Shown here: positions 32,914 to 43,329 of the stretch, piece after piece
How the letters are laid out: each line of letters begins with the position of its first letter
Numbering within the stretch: the first letter of the stretch is position 1
From: Protonemura montana
Lineage: Eukaryota > Arthropoda > Insecta > Plecoptera > Nemouridae
DNA: 64,000 bases
Assembly (NCBI GenBank): GCA_947568835.1
Contig: OX387611.1
Location: 7,196,001 to 7,260,000 of the forward strand
Direction of reading: 5' to 3'
Program-made: the position numbers and the translations under genes
The notes under the pieces: model-generated
Told to the model about the DNA's origin: nothing
The model's input: the letters and a program-made list of their open reading frames with translations, nothing else
Databases searched by the model: none

Positions 32914-33489
32914 AGGACTTAACGACGCATTGTTTTGATAACGGGCCATGTGGAACTGCGGAACTCGTCTAATGGCGTCGGTGAATGAGTGTATGATGAT
33001 GAGGATGATAAAGAATCTAACCTAGCCTAGAAGAGAGGAGAACCCTTGTCCCGTCACATAGCCTGCTCCTGTCGAATAGTACCAAGACCACCGGCTTAAC
33101 GTCCTTCCGAAGGACGGTACAACGCGAACAACAGGATTCCTCAACAAATCCATGCTGTCGAGAGGTTGATAAGCAAGGCGAGTGAAGTTGCTGTACTAAC
33201 TTTCATCCCTCCAACCTCTCTCCCGAACAGAACTGGTCATGTGTATGATGGTCACCCATTCAATACCTGACTCAGCGCAGTGTTGCTTAACTTTCATCCC
33301 TCTAACCTCTCTCCCGAATGGAACTGGTCATGTGTATGATGGTCACCCATCCAATACCTGACTCAGCGCAGTGTTGCTTAACTTTCATCCCTCTAACCTC
33401 TCTCCCGAATGGAACTGGTCATGTGTATGATGGTCACCCAACCAATACCTGACTCAGCGCAGTGTTGCTTAACTTCGGTGATCTCGGCA
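32914..33489 (-). repeat. 5S-headed SINE with a 3-fold 91-bp internal repeat (copy 8)
   Basis: Full tail, domain and body in minus orientation. The segment TTTCATCCCT...GTTGCTTAAC is present three times, starting at 33201, 33292 and 33383. Each unit spans part of the 5S-like head and part of the body. Units 2 and 3 share TCCCGAATGG, which unit 1 lacks. Confidence 0.96.
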
Positions 33490-34597
33490 CCAATTAAATA
33501 GGCAAACGGAGGTAAATATTAAATTTGGGGGTTTTGATAAGCTGTCACCTCGGAGAAAATTATTTATCTGGCAGAGATCTTATAAACTGGTAACTGTTTA
33601 ACTGCCCCCTGAAATAAATGCCACTGTTCTGTAGAACTTTTAATTTTATACAAGCTTTATTGTGACAATAAACTGTTGATCAGTGAACTGAAATAAATAA
33701 GCAAAAAGTTAGGAAAATTTGGGAAATTTTACAGAACTCAAAAAGAAATTAAATTTTTTTTTTGGTAACTTAAATTTTTTTTGAGTCAACTCTTATATTA
33801 CTTGCTGTAAAACAAATGCCAGCGGTCGACTGTGTTGAGATATCGAATGATTTGTCATTTTTTGTCATATTTTTGGCACAGCCCAATGGATCACCGGAGT
33901 GACAAGTAAAATCGCTGCAAATTTTCGAAAATTCTAACCGAACCATCCTCCACTGAAACATTTGCAAATCGGGACATCCGGCATTCGGCGCACGGCCGAA
34001 TGGAACATCAAGACAAACAATTCACTGGCAAAGCTTAAACACGTGACTACGCAAACGTTTGACGGATCACAAGCATCCATTTGGGGTAGAGGCACAGTCC
34101 AAGGGATTGTTTAATATTCACTTGAAATCCGCTCCCCAATTTCACAGTTGTTTTCTAGTTATGTTCTTCGGGGATGGGCAAGCAAACTTTCGAGTGAACA
34201 CGGATGAGAATTTCTGACGAGATTCCTGGCGGACATTTTGTGTACTACCGTTTTTGTTAAAAAAAAATCTGTGATTTATTTATTTTAGTAATTTTTTTTT
34301 TATGAAAAGTCAAGCGTATCTGCGATTCTGTTTGATTTAATCTGGTACTCTGCTTTACACGTCATGTCTGCACATTATTTATAGTGAAAATAAGCTAGCT
34401 GAGACCATTGTGCTTATAGATCTAGGTCCAGCGCCAGTATTAAGCTATTTTAATGAAAAATTATAGTAGGTACAAGGTGGCAATACCGTAAGTTTGACAT
34501 AAAAGTAATTGCACTTATATATTTATCGCATTACTCGAATATAAATCAGAAAAAGGCGAAAATATTCTTCATTGATGATAATCCTGACAGTTTATTT
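33490..34597. other. No gene seen
   Basis: Mostly A+T-rich DNA with a more G+C-rich patch at 33960-34200. No recognisable feature. Confidence 0.3.
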
Positions 34598-34722
34598 GAA
34601 ATTATCGATATTTTTAGTCGTTATTATTTAATTGTAGAGGTTTCTTAAAATAGACTGCAGCAAGCGCCATCGGGTGGCAACTACCATAACCTCGTGAAGC
34701 CGGCTCGTTTGCTCAGCAGAAC
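34598..34722 (+). repeat. Unclassified dispersed repeat U (copy 4)
   Basis: ATTATCGATATTTTTAGTCG, TGTAGAGGTTTCTTAAAA, CAAGCGCCATCGGGTGG and GGCTCGTTTGCTCAGCAG match the 3' half of the family. Confidence 0.75.
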
Positions 34723-34744
34723 ACCTTGCACATGTTGGTCGAAA

Positions 34745-34975
34745 AGAAATAGTGACCCAAAGTTGATCAACGTGTAATTCGACATGAGTGCGAACCAAAA
34801 ATATAACTTTTATGGTCTTCAGCCTATGGTGCACTTTTAATTACGAAACTATGTAAAAAGGACAACCACTTTTCAGATTTATAAGAAACAGTGACTTAAA
34901 GTTGACCCATGTGTTATTCACCATAAGGGAGAACCAAGAAAATACCCACTTTACAGCCCTATAACACTATCAGAA
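34745..34975 (+). repeat. 71-bp repeat, second locus
   Basis: GTGACCCAAAGTTGATCAACG at its start and AGTGACTTAAAGTTGACCC at 34890 are about 141 bp apart, close to two periods. Matches 19095-19215. Confidence 0.65.
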
Positions 34976-35329
34976 CATCTCTGCCGTATTATCCTAGAAA
35001 ACAAATCTACGTCACAGCAAACAGCTGTATGATCCAAGCAAATCGGAATTGCCAACGACGCAGAAATGTAACGGGATGGATGGTGGGGGTTGGGTTTTGG
35101 GGTTACACCGAAAGAACCACGACACCCTCAAAGCGTTACCATATGTAAATCAGCATCAACCATACCCCAGCATAGAAATTCACCTACACCCAACCTGGAT
35201 TTCTATGCTGTATGGATGTCAACTAGAACGGAAGGTGGTAAATATGTCAGCTTGATGGAAATAAAGTTTTCGGTTTACCTTGTTATATTTTTTTAGTTTT
35301 GTTTTAGCCAAATTGACGAGCTTAACTCC
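34976..35329. other. No gene seen; small inverted repeat
   Basis: CAGCATAGAAAT and ATTTCTATGCTG form a 12-bp inverted pair at about 35172-35213. The two 68-codon frames here overlap it and look accidental. Confidence 0.35.
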
Positions 35330-35855
35330 TGTATTGTATGAGTGACCATCACATATATGACCAGTTCTGTCCGGGAGAGAGGTTGGAGGGATGAAAGTTA
35401 AGCAACACTGCGCTGGGTCAGGTATTGGATGGGTGACCATCATACATATGACCAGTTCTGTCCGGGAGAGAGGTTGAAGGGATGAAAGTTAAGCAACACT
35501 GCGCTGGGTCAGGTATTAGATGGGTGACCATCATACACATGACCAGTTCTGTCCGGGAGAGAGGTTGGAGGGATGAAAGTTAAGCAACACTGCGCTGGGT
35601 CAGGTATTAGATGGGTGACCATCATACACATGACCAGTTCTGTCCGGGAGAGAGGTTGGAGGGATGAAAGTTAGTAAAGAAACTTCATTCGCCTTGCTGA
35701 AGATGGTGGTTCCTTATTCGACAGGAGTAGGCTACGTGCCGGCACCGGGTTAGGTTAGACTAGATGAGATTCATCATCATCCTCATCATCATCCACTCAT
35801 TCACCGACGCCATTAGACCAGAGCCAAAGATCATAACAGTGCGTCTTCAAGCTAC
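35330..35855 (+). repeat. 5S-headed SINE with a 91-bp internal repeat (copy 9)
   Basis: GTGACCATCA starts at 35342, 35433, 35524 and 35615, exactly 91 bp apart. The unit and junction are the same as in copy 8, but on the opposite strand. The central GACGTTAAGCCGG domain is deleted; the tail CATCATCATCC..CAGTGCGTC is present. The copy is 5'-truncated. Confidence 0.95.
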
Positions 35856-35924
35856 AATCATCAATCAGCTAAGAATTACAGATCTGTAAAGAGTTAGATA
35901 TAGGTTACTTCTTTTAAATGTTTT

Positions 35925-35990
35925 AAGTGTTCCTAATAATAAAATACTCTTAAGCAAGCTGGCATTTGCAATTTGAATCAGATTTCAAAG
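35925..35990 (+). repeat. Diverged tail of the tRNA-bearing element
   Basis: AGTGTTCCTAATAATAAAATAC, then GCATTTGCAATTTGAATCAG and ATTTCA. Tail only. Confidence 0.7.
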
Positions 35991-36261
35991 TAACTGAACA
36001 GGCTTTTAATTGAAACATCACTATCTAGGTATGCACTTAAAAACGAACATGGCTTAAAATAAGACAATACAAAAGCTTGCTTGTTTTTACACGGTCCAAT
36101 TTTACTTTAGCTTCAAAAAGTTATGTCACTGTCAAAAATAACAAGCCAACAAAGTCGTTTCGAATACACGTCGCTCACTGTTTTCATCTCTTGTAGACAC
36201 TAAGGTATACTGACAACCTTCTCTGTCGCACCCTATACATATTACTGGTGTAGATAAACTA

Positions 36262-36800
36262 ATATGTGTATCCTTGCGTGGATAGCGCATCCCGTGGACT
36301 GGTTTCCAAGCCAGTGGGGTCTTCGATCTCCCCTATTCTACCTGTGTAACCCACTGGTCTGAACACACATGCGTGGATAGCGCATCCCGTGGACTGGTTT
36401 TCAAGTCAGTGGGGTCTTCGATCTCCCCTATTCTACCTGTGTAACCCACTGGTCTGTACACACTTGCGTGGATAGCGCATCCCGTGGACTGGTTTCCAAG
36501 CCAGTGGGGTCTTTGATCTCCCCTATTCTACCTGTGTAACCCACTGGTCTGTACACACTTGCGTGGATAGCGCATCCTGTGGACTGGTTTCCAAGCCAGT
36601 GGGGTCTTCGATCTTCCCTATTCTACCTGTGTAGCCTATTGGTCTGTACACACTTGCGTGGATAGCGCATCCCGTGGTCTGGTTTCCAAGCCAGTGGGGT
36701 CTTCGATCTCCCCTATTCTACCTGTGTAACCCACTGGTCTGTACACACTTGCATGGATAGATCATCCTGTGGGCTGGTTTCCAAGCCAGTGAGGCATTTT
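36262..36800. repeat. 95-bp minisatellite, array 2 (6 units)
   Basis: GGATAGCGCATCC starts at 36280, 36375, 36470, 36565, 36660 and, altered, 36755. The unit equals that at 0.7-1.3 kb but is more homogeneous. Both arrays begin after an ATAAACT..ATGTGTA sequence that replaces the usual unit start. Confidence 0.97.
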
Positions 36801-37300
36801 ATCGCAATAAATCAATCTGTCTTACTATTTTTGTAGCGACAGGTTAACACTTTCATTGAAAATATCTTGATATGGTTTTAAAAGCTGAAAAAAAGCTAAT
36901 TAAGAAACAGATTTCAAAAAAAAATTGGGCACTTAAAACCACTGATCTTAGTCAAATTACTAATGTCTGTGCTATCTTTCGAACTTATACTAGACCGTTA
37001 TTTTATTTTATTTTATTTTCTTCAAACTAGATCATAAACAACGTGATATCCACGTAAGTATCCACCGATCAGTGCGTGGGAGCCATCTGGGGGAAACGCT
37101 GAGGCAATCCAGAATGAAACATATTCCAATGGGCCGGGACAGAGATTGTCAACAAATATTTACATTTGCCAACGAGCGAGTGGCGCGGTCTCGAGCTAGA
37201 GATCGTTACTAACGGTCATGGAAACATCAGTATCGAGTATCAGGATCTAGTTAGCTAGATCAAGACTGCAACGGAAATGACAAACTTGCAGCCATTTTGG
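36801..37300. other. No gene seen
   Basis: Mixed DNA with a (TTTTA)n stretch near 36998-37018. No recognisable feature. Confidence 0.3.
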
Positions 37301-37728
37301 ATATGTTTAACGTTTTATATTATAACCGTCTCAAAAATTGATGCCCAAACGCGGACTCGAACCCCGATCTCCACCTATCGCGGGTGTTGCTCTGAACCAT
37401 TGAGCTACTTGGACACTGGCTTTTTGAGACGATTTTAGTGTATTTGATGAGAATGACAGTTCTCCAAGGAGTAGAACCAAGAGGCTGTGAATACTCACAG
37501 TCGGAGAACTGTCATTCTCATCAAATACACTAAAATCGTCTCAAAAAGCCAGTGTCCAAGTAGCTCAATGGTTCAGAGCAACACACGCGACAGGTGGAGA
37601 TCGGGGTTCGTGTCCGCGTTTGGGCATAAATTTTTTAGACGGTTATAGTGTTGTTAATAATAAAATACCCCGCGCATTGCAAGCGTTTGCAATTTCAATA
37701 AGATTTCATCGCAATATGTTTAACGTTT
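37301..37728. repeat. Palindromic pair of tRNA-bearing elements with 15-bp target duplication
   Basis: ATATGTTTAACGTTT flanks the pair at 37301-37315 and 37714-37728 without mismatch. The minus arm starts abruptly at ATAACCGTCTC (tail lost); the plus arm ends with the full tail to GATTTCATCGC. The central loop (37449-37513) contains GACAGTTCTCC / GGAGAACTGTC and CTGTGAATACTCACAG, leader pieces that fold on themselves. Confidence 0.95.
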
Positions 37729-39326
37729 GTTTGCTGATCGAACTAGAGTTTTAGGGAACAGAAAAAATTTTAGGCTTAAAAGAATCGATCAAAGCTCGAG
37801 ACAGACAGTTGATTAAGAATCTAAAATGGCGGGGAATCTAATTAACGTTCATGTCTTTTCGAAAAATGGCCACCAAATGACAACTTTACCGACAAAAATG
37901 GAGGTTGCTAATTGATTTTTGAGAAGGATTGTGAGAATCGTGGTTTCATGTGATGTAACTATTTTGGCGGAAGGGTTTATAGTCACAGTAAGATGGACAG
38001 CTTTGAAAACTGTCGTTTGAAAATATGGCAACGTCGACAGCGGCCATTTTAATGATCTTAATTAAATCCCATCGGAGATAATCTGTTCTTTAGACTGATT
38101 TTGTTTTCTTAAAATAGAAGTAAGTACTTGCACTTATTTCTATTCTTCTCCAATGTCTACGTTTACCTGTATTGTGCCAGCTTAGCTACAGAATACCTGT
38201 CTTTCTGCGTTCCACAACTTGTTGACATTTAGCAATCGGCTTGCAAAACTTACCTGAAACAGAAAAAATACAACGTCGATAAGTCAATTGTTACAAGGAA
38301 AAAATGCATGTTTTAGAATAAACTGTATTTGCAAAAAAAAAAAAATAATAAATCCAGTTTCACAGTCTCTTTCCAGCAAAAAACCAAAAAAATACTGTAG
38401 AAAAATATTTCAAGAGGTGGTGGCAGATGTTTTTTTTGTACATTTGCAATTTATCAGGAACTTAGTAAGCTTTTTCAAGTCAATTTTTTTTTTTTTTTTT
38501 TTATATGACTTGAGATGTGTCACATATCTTCGATTTTTACAAATAATATATTAATTTTAATGGAATACCGCTGGACTTTTTTTTGTAATGTAATATATCA
38601 AAATCAGCTCTTCGCCAGCTTAAAAGTAAAAATATAATTTTTGTTGGAATGGAAATGAACGAGTATGACTGGCTGTACTAACCAAGAAAATGAATTTAAC
38701 TAAACATTGTAGAATCATATAAATATGATCGGATTCATCTTCAAATGATTCTACGGTATTACAAAAAGAATCAAATCATAAATATTAGGCACTAAAACAA
38801 ACAAAGAAAGTAGAATGAAATAGCATTCATCGTAAGCAAGCTGAGCCCCAATTGAGGAAACGATTGACCACCCACGTTCCAGGAGTTTTCACAGTTACGT
38901 TCGCCCACCACTGGTGGTAAAGTATTTCCTCTCTGGAAACAGGTCAGCGCTCGAAGCGACGAAACCCAATTATCCACTATGAGCCGCTAGGTGGTAAGGA
39001 GGTGGGAAGGAAACTCTGAGGGGGGCGGGGAGGGAATGGGTTCCCGGGCTGAGAAACGATGGTGAAAAGCGATGAGAGATGGGTTTAAGGTTTAAAAATA
39101 ACATGCAACGCATGATAACAAAAAAAAAACTGATCGCCAATCACTTTGAGTGTGAAAGTGTCGATGAAATTGCAAAAATTGCTAAAATAACTAAAATTGC
39201 TAAAATTGCTCTGTAACTTTGACTGTCACATTCTAACCTTGATGTTAATTTGAGAATTTAGATAGTGTTTTTAGAACTGCCAACTATTCCGAGGTTTTAT
39301 ATTCAAAAGGTTAAATAGTTTTTGAT
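37729..39326. other. No gene seen
   Basis: AACTTTACCGACAAAAATGG at 37879 is a fragment of repeat U. A G-rich stretch is at 39020-39040. Poly-T at about 38486-38503. No coding evidence. Confidence 0.4.
39020..39040 (+). other. G-quadruplex-type motif
   Basis: Four G-runs of 6, 4, 3 and 3 with loops C, A and AAT. This satisfies the usual G3+ N1-7 pattern on the plus strand. Confidence 0.7.
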
Positions 39327-39680
39327 CAATCAAAACTTACCATAGAATTTAGGTACCTATAGCAAAATTTAACTTAAAGTTAAATTTTACTTTACTTAGA
39401 GCCAAAACTACTACAAAAGTTTGCATCAAACCAAAAGAATTATACGTTTAACTTAAAAAAGTAAAAAAAAAATAAGTTTTCGAATTCTTTCTCGCCTTCT
39501 TGGTTTAATTTTGTTTTTGACAATTTCAAAAAAATTTAAGTAAAATCAAAACTACTTGGATTGAAGTTTTGACCAATCAAAACTTACGATAGAATCGATT
39601 TGCAGCAAAATTTTACTCAAGTTTAAATTTTACTTTACTTAGAGCCAAAACTGCTACAAAAGTTTGCATCAAAAGTTTGA
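39327..39680. repeat. Local direct duplication of about 105 bp
   Basis: CAATCAAAACTTAC starts at 39327 and 39574 (247 bp apart); ACTTTACTTAGAGCCAAAAC and AAAAGTTTGCATCAAA recur in both copies. No coding role seen. Confidence 0.85.
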
Positions 39681-40430
39681 AATACTATTTCAGTATTATT
39701 TCTGAGCTTCCTAACGTCAAGCTTCCTTTTTTACTAACGACCTCAAATAAGTCAATCTTATTTTAACCACAAGGTTTTCATAATGTTGCAAAATGTAAAT
39801 ATAAGTCAATTTTGAGCCTGTTTATTTTTAGCAGTTGAACAATGTCTAATAACAATGCTTGTTAAAAACCTATCTTCATGGTCATCGCAAATCAGATACT
39901 TCCATTTTCATCTCGACCTCCAATTAAATTCAATTTGTTTATTTTTCGGTTTAATTCATGTCACCTACATGCATGGGTTTTGTCAGAAACAATCCTTTAG
40001 TTAAACACAAACAGTTCAAACAGTCTTTAAGAATTGTCAATTATACACAATTATATATTATATATATACAGGAAACCATAAAACTGACCATAAGAAAATG
40101 AAAGTTGAATTTATAAATAAAGAATTACCAAAAAAATAACACTTTGGATAGCGAAAATGTCCACTTTCCTTCACTTTCAAATGTGAATTTTTTCTACCTT
40201 TCCATGGCAGGTTGTACTTTACTCAGTATTTGCAGAGATGACATCGTCCCTTTTTTTTTCAACCTCCAGTAATCTACTGGGATTATGCGCGAGCACTTCC
40301 AGTATTAGACTAATCCAACAGCTGCCGCATAGCTCGCCCTATCGTGAATTTACTCAACATTAATTTTATCAGTTTCATTGAAAATCTTATAAACAAAGTG
40401 TTAACATTGAAAGATAATTGAAAGACAAGA
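39681..40430. other. No gene seen
   Basis: A+T-rich with a short TA run near 40050-40068. No recognisable feature. Confidence 0.3.
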
Positions 40431-41180
40431 AAGATAAGGCGTCCTATCTTCGATATCGAAGGTTAAATTTTTTATAGAACCACTAGCAGTACCCGCTGCC
40501 TGACGGCCGCTGTTGGTGTCGAGGGAGTAAACATTTTAGTTTAAACGTTACTCGATTTAAATTACATTTTAAAAAGATTTTCGTGTTTTGCCAGATGCCC
40601 TTTTCAAAGCCCTTATGGGACCACAACGAAGAGAAGTAATAAAGTGCTAAGAAAATATAGTTTTGTGACCTTAAGACTTGATATTGCCCCCTGCCTCTAC
40701 GTCAGTACCTTATGCCCTGCGGGCATACCCGATGGCCGGATTATTACTCAAATATGGCCCTAGGCCAAAACCTAGGTCCTAAAACCCGGTGCCGAACCTG
40801 GACATTATAGGAGCTACTTTATAACATGTAGCAGTACCCGCTACCCAACGGCGCTGTTAAGATTTAACATTTTGGTTAATGGAAAAGAAGAGACTGGAAA
40901 AATGTGTAACCGAACCGGGATACGAACCCGGGACCTCCCAATTTCCGGTCGGGTGCTCTACCAACTGAGCTATCCGGACACACATATTCCACCTAACGCG
41001 GGGGTGGGATAAGGGATCCCCTGAAGGGGATCAAACGGGGATCATGGTTTCCAACGTCTAAAAAAAAATATATTAACATTCTTTCCGAGTGTTGTCAGAT
41101 GCCATTTATTGAAAGACATGAAAGACAAGGCGTCATATCTTTGATCTCAAAGTTTAAATTTTATTTAGAACCACTGGGCT
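40431..41180. repeat. Composite repeat block with CAGTACCCGCTGCC (copies 2 and 3)
   Basis: AGCAGTACCCGCTGCC starts near 40486 and, as AGCAGTACCCGCTACC, near 40832. GAAAGACAAGAAAGATAAGG (40419-40438) and GAAAGACATGAAAGACAAGG near 41119 open two related segments ending TAGAACCACT. A second-family tRNA SINE lies inside. Order of events unresolved. Confidence 0.6.
40875..41011 (-). repeat. tRNA-derived SINE, second family (copy 3)
   Basis: Read on minus: GTCCGGATAGCTCAGTTGG, TAGAGCACCCGACCGG, CCCGGGTTCGTATCCCGG, then GGTTACACATTTTTCCAG. This is the best preserved of the three tRNA heads: A and B boxes are intact and the anticodon-arm stem CCCGA/TTGGG pairs. U33 of the loop is replaced by C, so it is not a normal tRNA. 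Confidence 0.92.
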
Positions 41181-41189
41181 GTGAATACT

Positions 41190-41769
41190 CACAGTCACTC
41201 TGATTCTTGTGACGCAATACTGCGTCAGAAGAACAAATGAATGTTAGGATGAAATCTTATTTAAATTGCAAACGCTTGCATTGCGCGGGGTATTTTATTA
41301 TTATCAACACTATAACCGTCTCAAAAATTGATGCCCAAACGGGGACTCGAACTCCGATATCCAACTATCGCGGGTGTTGCTCTAAACCATTGAGCTACTT
41401 GGACACTGGCTTTTTGAGACGATTTTAGTGTTTTATAGTGTATATACGAATCCAACGTCAAATTGGAGTTATTCGAGTTTGACAGGTTGTGACGTGATAT
41501 AGCGTCACTAGAATCAGAGTGACTGTGAGTATTCACAACCTCTTGGTTCTACTCCTTGGAGAACTGTCATTCTCATCAAATACACTTAAATCGTCTCAAA
41601 AAGCCAGTGTCCAAGTAGCTCAATGGTTCAGAGCAACACTCGAGATAGGTGGAGATCGGGGTTCCAGTCCCCGTTTGGGCATCAATTTTTGAGACGGATA
41701 TAGTGTTGTTAATAATAAAATACCCCACGCATTGCAAGCGTTTGCAATTCAAATAAGATTTCATCCTAA
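41190..41769. repeat. Full palindromic pair of the tRNA-bearing element with complete leader
   Basis: The minus copy (41244-41430) and plus copy (41437-41769) both retain complete tails. The plus copy shows the whole element: leader 41450-41600, tRNA-like part 41609-41681, tail to 41769. The leader holds GTGACG..CGTCAC and CTGTGAGTATTCACA hairpins. A detached leader piece precedes the pair at 41190-41235. No clear target duplication. Confidence 0.92.
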
Positions 41770-42887
41770 TCTCGTGTAATCGGCCATATTAACTATTAGT
41801 TCCAAACCAGCTAAAGTCACTAAAGCCAGAGCTGATCTGGCAGCTCAGCACGTAGCAACAGCATGCCACTGGATCAAACATTCACGTACGAGAATATTAT
41901 ACATCTCGACTAATTGGATATATGTAACATTACATGCACACCCTCGTCTAGTGTGCACTCGATGCAACGCTGCTAAATGCAACTGGCGTCCCGATGGCGT
42001 GCAAGTGCATACGTGAAATGCATTTGTCTGTGCTAATGCATGATAAATGCATTAGGGGTGCATCAGAGTAATTCCACATGGACGGTTGCCCGTGTTACGT
42101 GGGGTCATGCTGTCGAAAACGATGCAATTGATGGTTGAAAATTCGGTGCTGCGACAGAAGTTGATGAACTAGTTGCTTTGGAATATGAAAAGGAACCGGA
42201 AAGTGCTAGTTTATGCGTGACTTATTTGTAATTGACAGCATTGTTTTGAAAGGAAAACAGGAAACGTTTGAAACGCTATTTCTGGTATATTTCAGGAAAC
42301 CGAACATCTGCTTGTGACAACGAAAACCAAAAATCAAAGCGAATACATTTTGCAATTGAACTTTTGATGTGCAGATGAGCGTAGCAAGCCATGTCAAAAT
42401 CTTTTTTTTGTGAAATTATTCGCGTTTTACTACTTTTAAGTTCAAAGCGTTTTGCAAGAATATTTTCTTACTAGCTTTTATGGCAATAATTAATTTAGGT
42501 GGCTTGGACATCGCCGAATCATGGCTTAGTCATTTTACATGTAAAATATTTTTGTGTTTTTTGTTTTACAGTGCTTGATGAACCAAAGGTATCGATATCA
42601 TTTTGACACAAAGCGGGCGTAAAAGCGCAGCCCAAGCTGAAGAAAAACAAAGAAGAAAAAAACATCTTCCCTTGTCTACCACTCAGTTATGTCGGCTTGT
42701 CTTTAATAATTTCCACCTGATTTTTCGATAAATACCAGTGTGATCAATCACTCCACGGGTGGCCAATCAGCGGTGCTACCATGGTGCTAGATAATATGAC
42801 CAGTTTTATAAAATCGACCTAGAGTAGCGCTTTTCAACAATCCTAGACTTTTTTTATTTCACCACCACTAGCAACCGGTAATCATTA
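41770..42887. other. No confirmed gene; TGCA-rich cluster
   Basis: Ten TGCA tetramers lie between 41935 and 42062. A splice-acceptor-like TTTTGTTTTACAG near 42571 precedes a 16-codon frame, too short to judge. The rest is A+T-rich. Confidence 0.35.
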
Positions 42888-43227
42888 TCAAGAAGATACA
42901 TGTTCTGTTCGGGAGAAAGGTTGGAGGGGTGAAAGTTAGTACAGCAACTTCACTCGCCTTGCTTATCATTATTAACCTCTCGACAGCATGGATTTGTGGA
43001 GGAATCCTGTTGTTTGCGTTGTACCGTCCTTCGGAAGAATTGTTAAGTCGGTTGTCCCCTTGGTGCTATTCGCCAGGTGCTATTCGCCTATTCCTTTCAT
43101 CTACGATAGGTAATGTTCATCATCGTTCTTATCATCATTCTCTCATTCATCGATGCCATTTGACCAGTGACTCTTGGCCAGATGTCAAAACAGTGCGTCG
43201 TTAAATCCCAATAATCAATCAAGAAGA
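42888..43227 (+). repeat. 5S-headed SINE, 5'-truncated, with target duplication (copy 10)
   Basis: TCAAGAAGA flanks it at 42888-42896 and 43219-43227. Starts at TGTTCTGTTCGG, so the 5S-like head is missing; body, domain and tail (CAGTGCGTCGTTAAATCC) are present. It also holds a duplicated GTGCTATTCGCC. The 91-codon frame is an artefact. Confidence 0.93.
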
Positions 43228-43329
43228 CATACTGGGTTTCAGTTGATCATCACAGTGCAGTGAGGACAAAGCAACCAATTGCATGAAGCGTTACTGAAGC
43301 CAGAGTCCCTTAAAATGGCGGTAATAAAT

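Noticed and set aside
40905-40982. A functional tRNA gene
   Set aside because: The cloverleaf is recognisable, but the loop lacks U33 and the sequence continues into a SINE body shared with two other loci.
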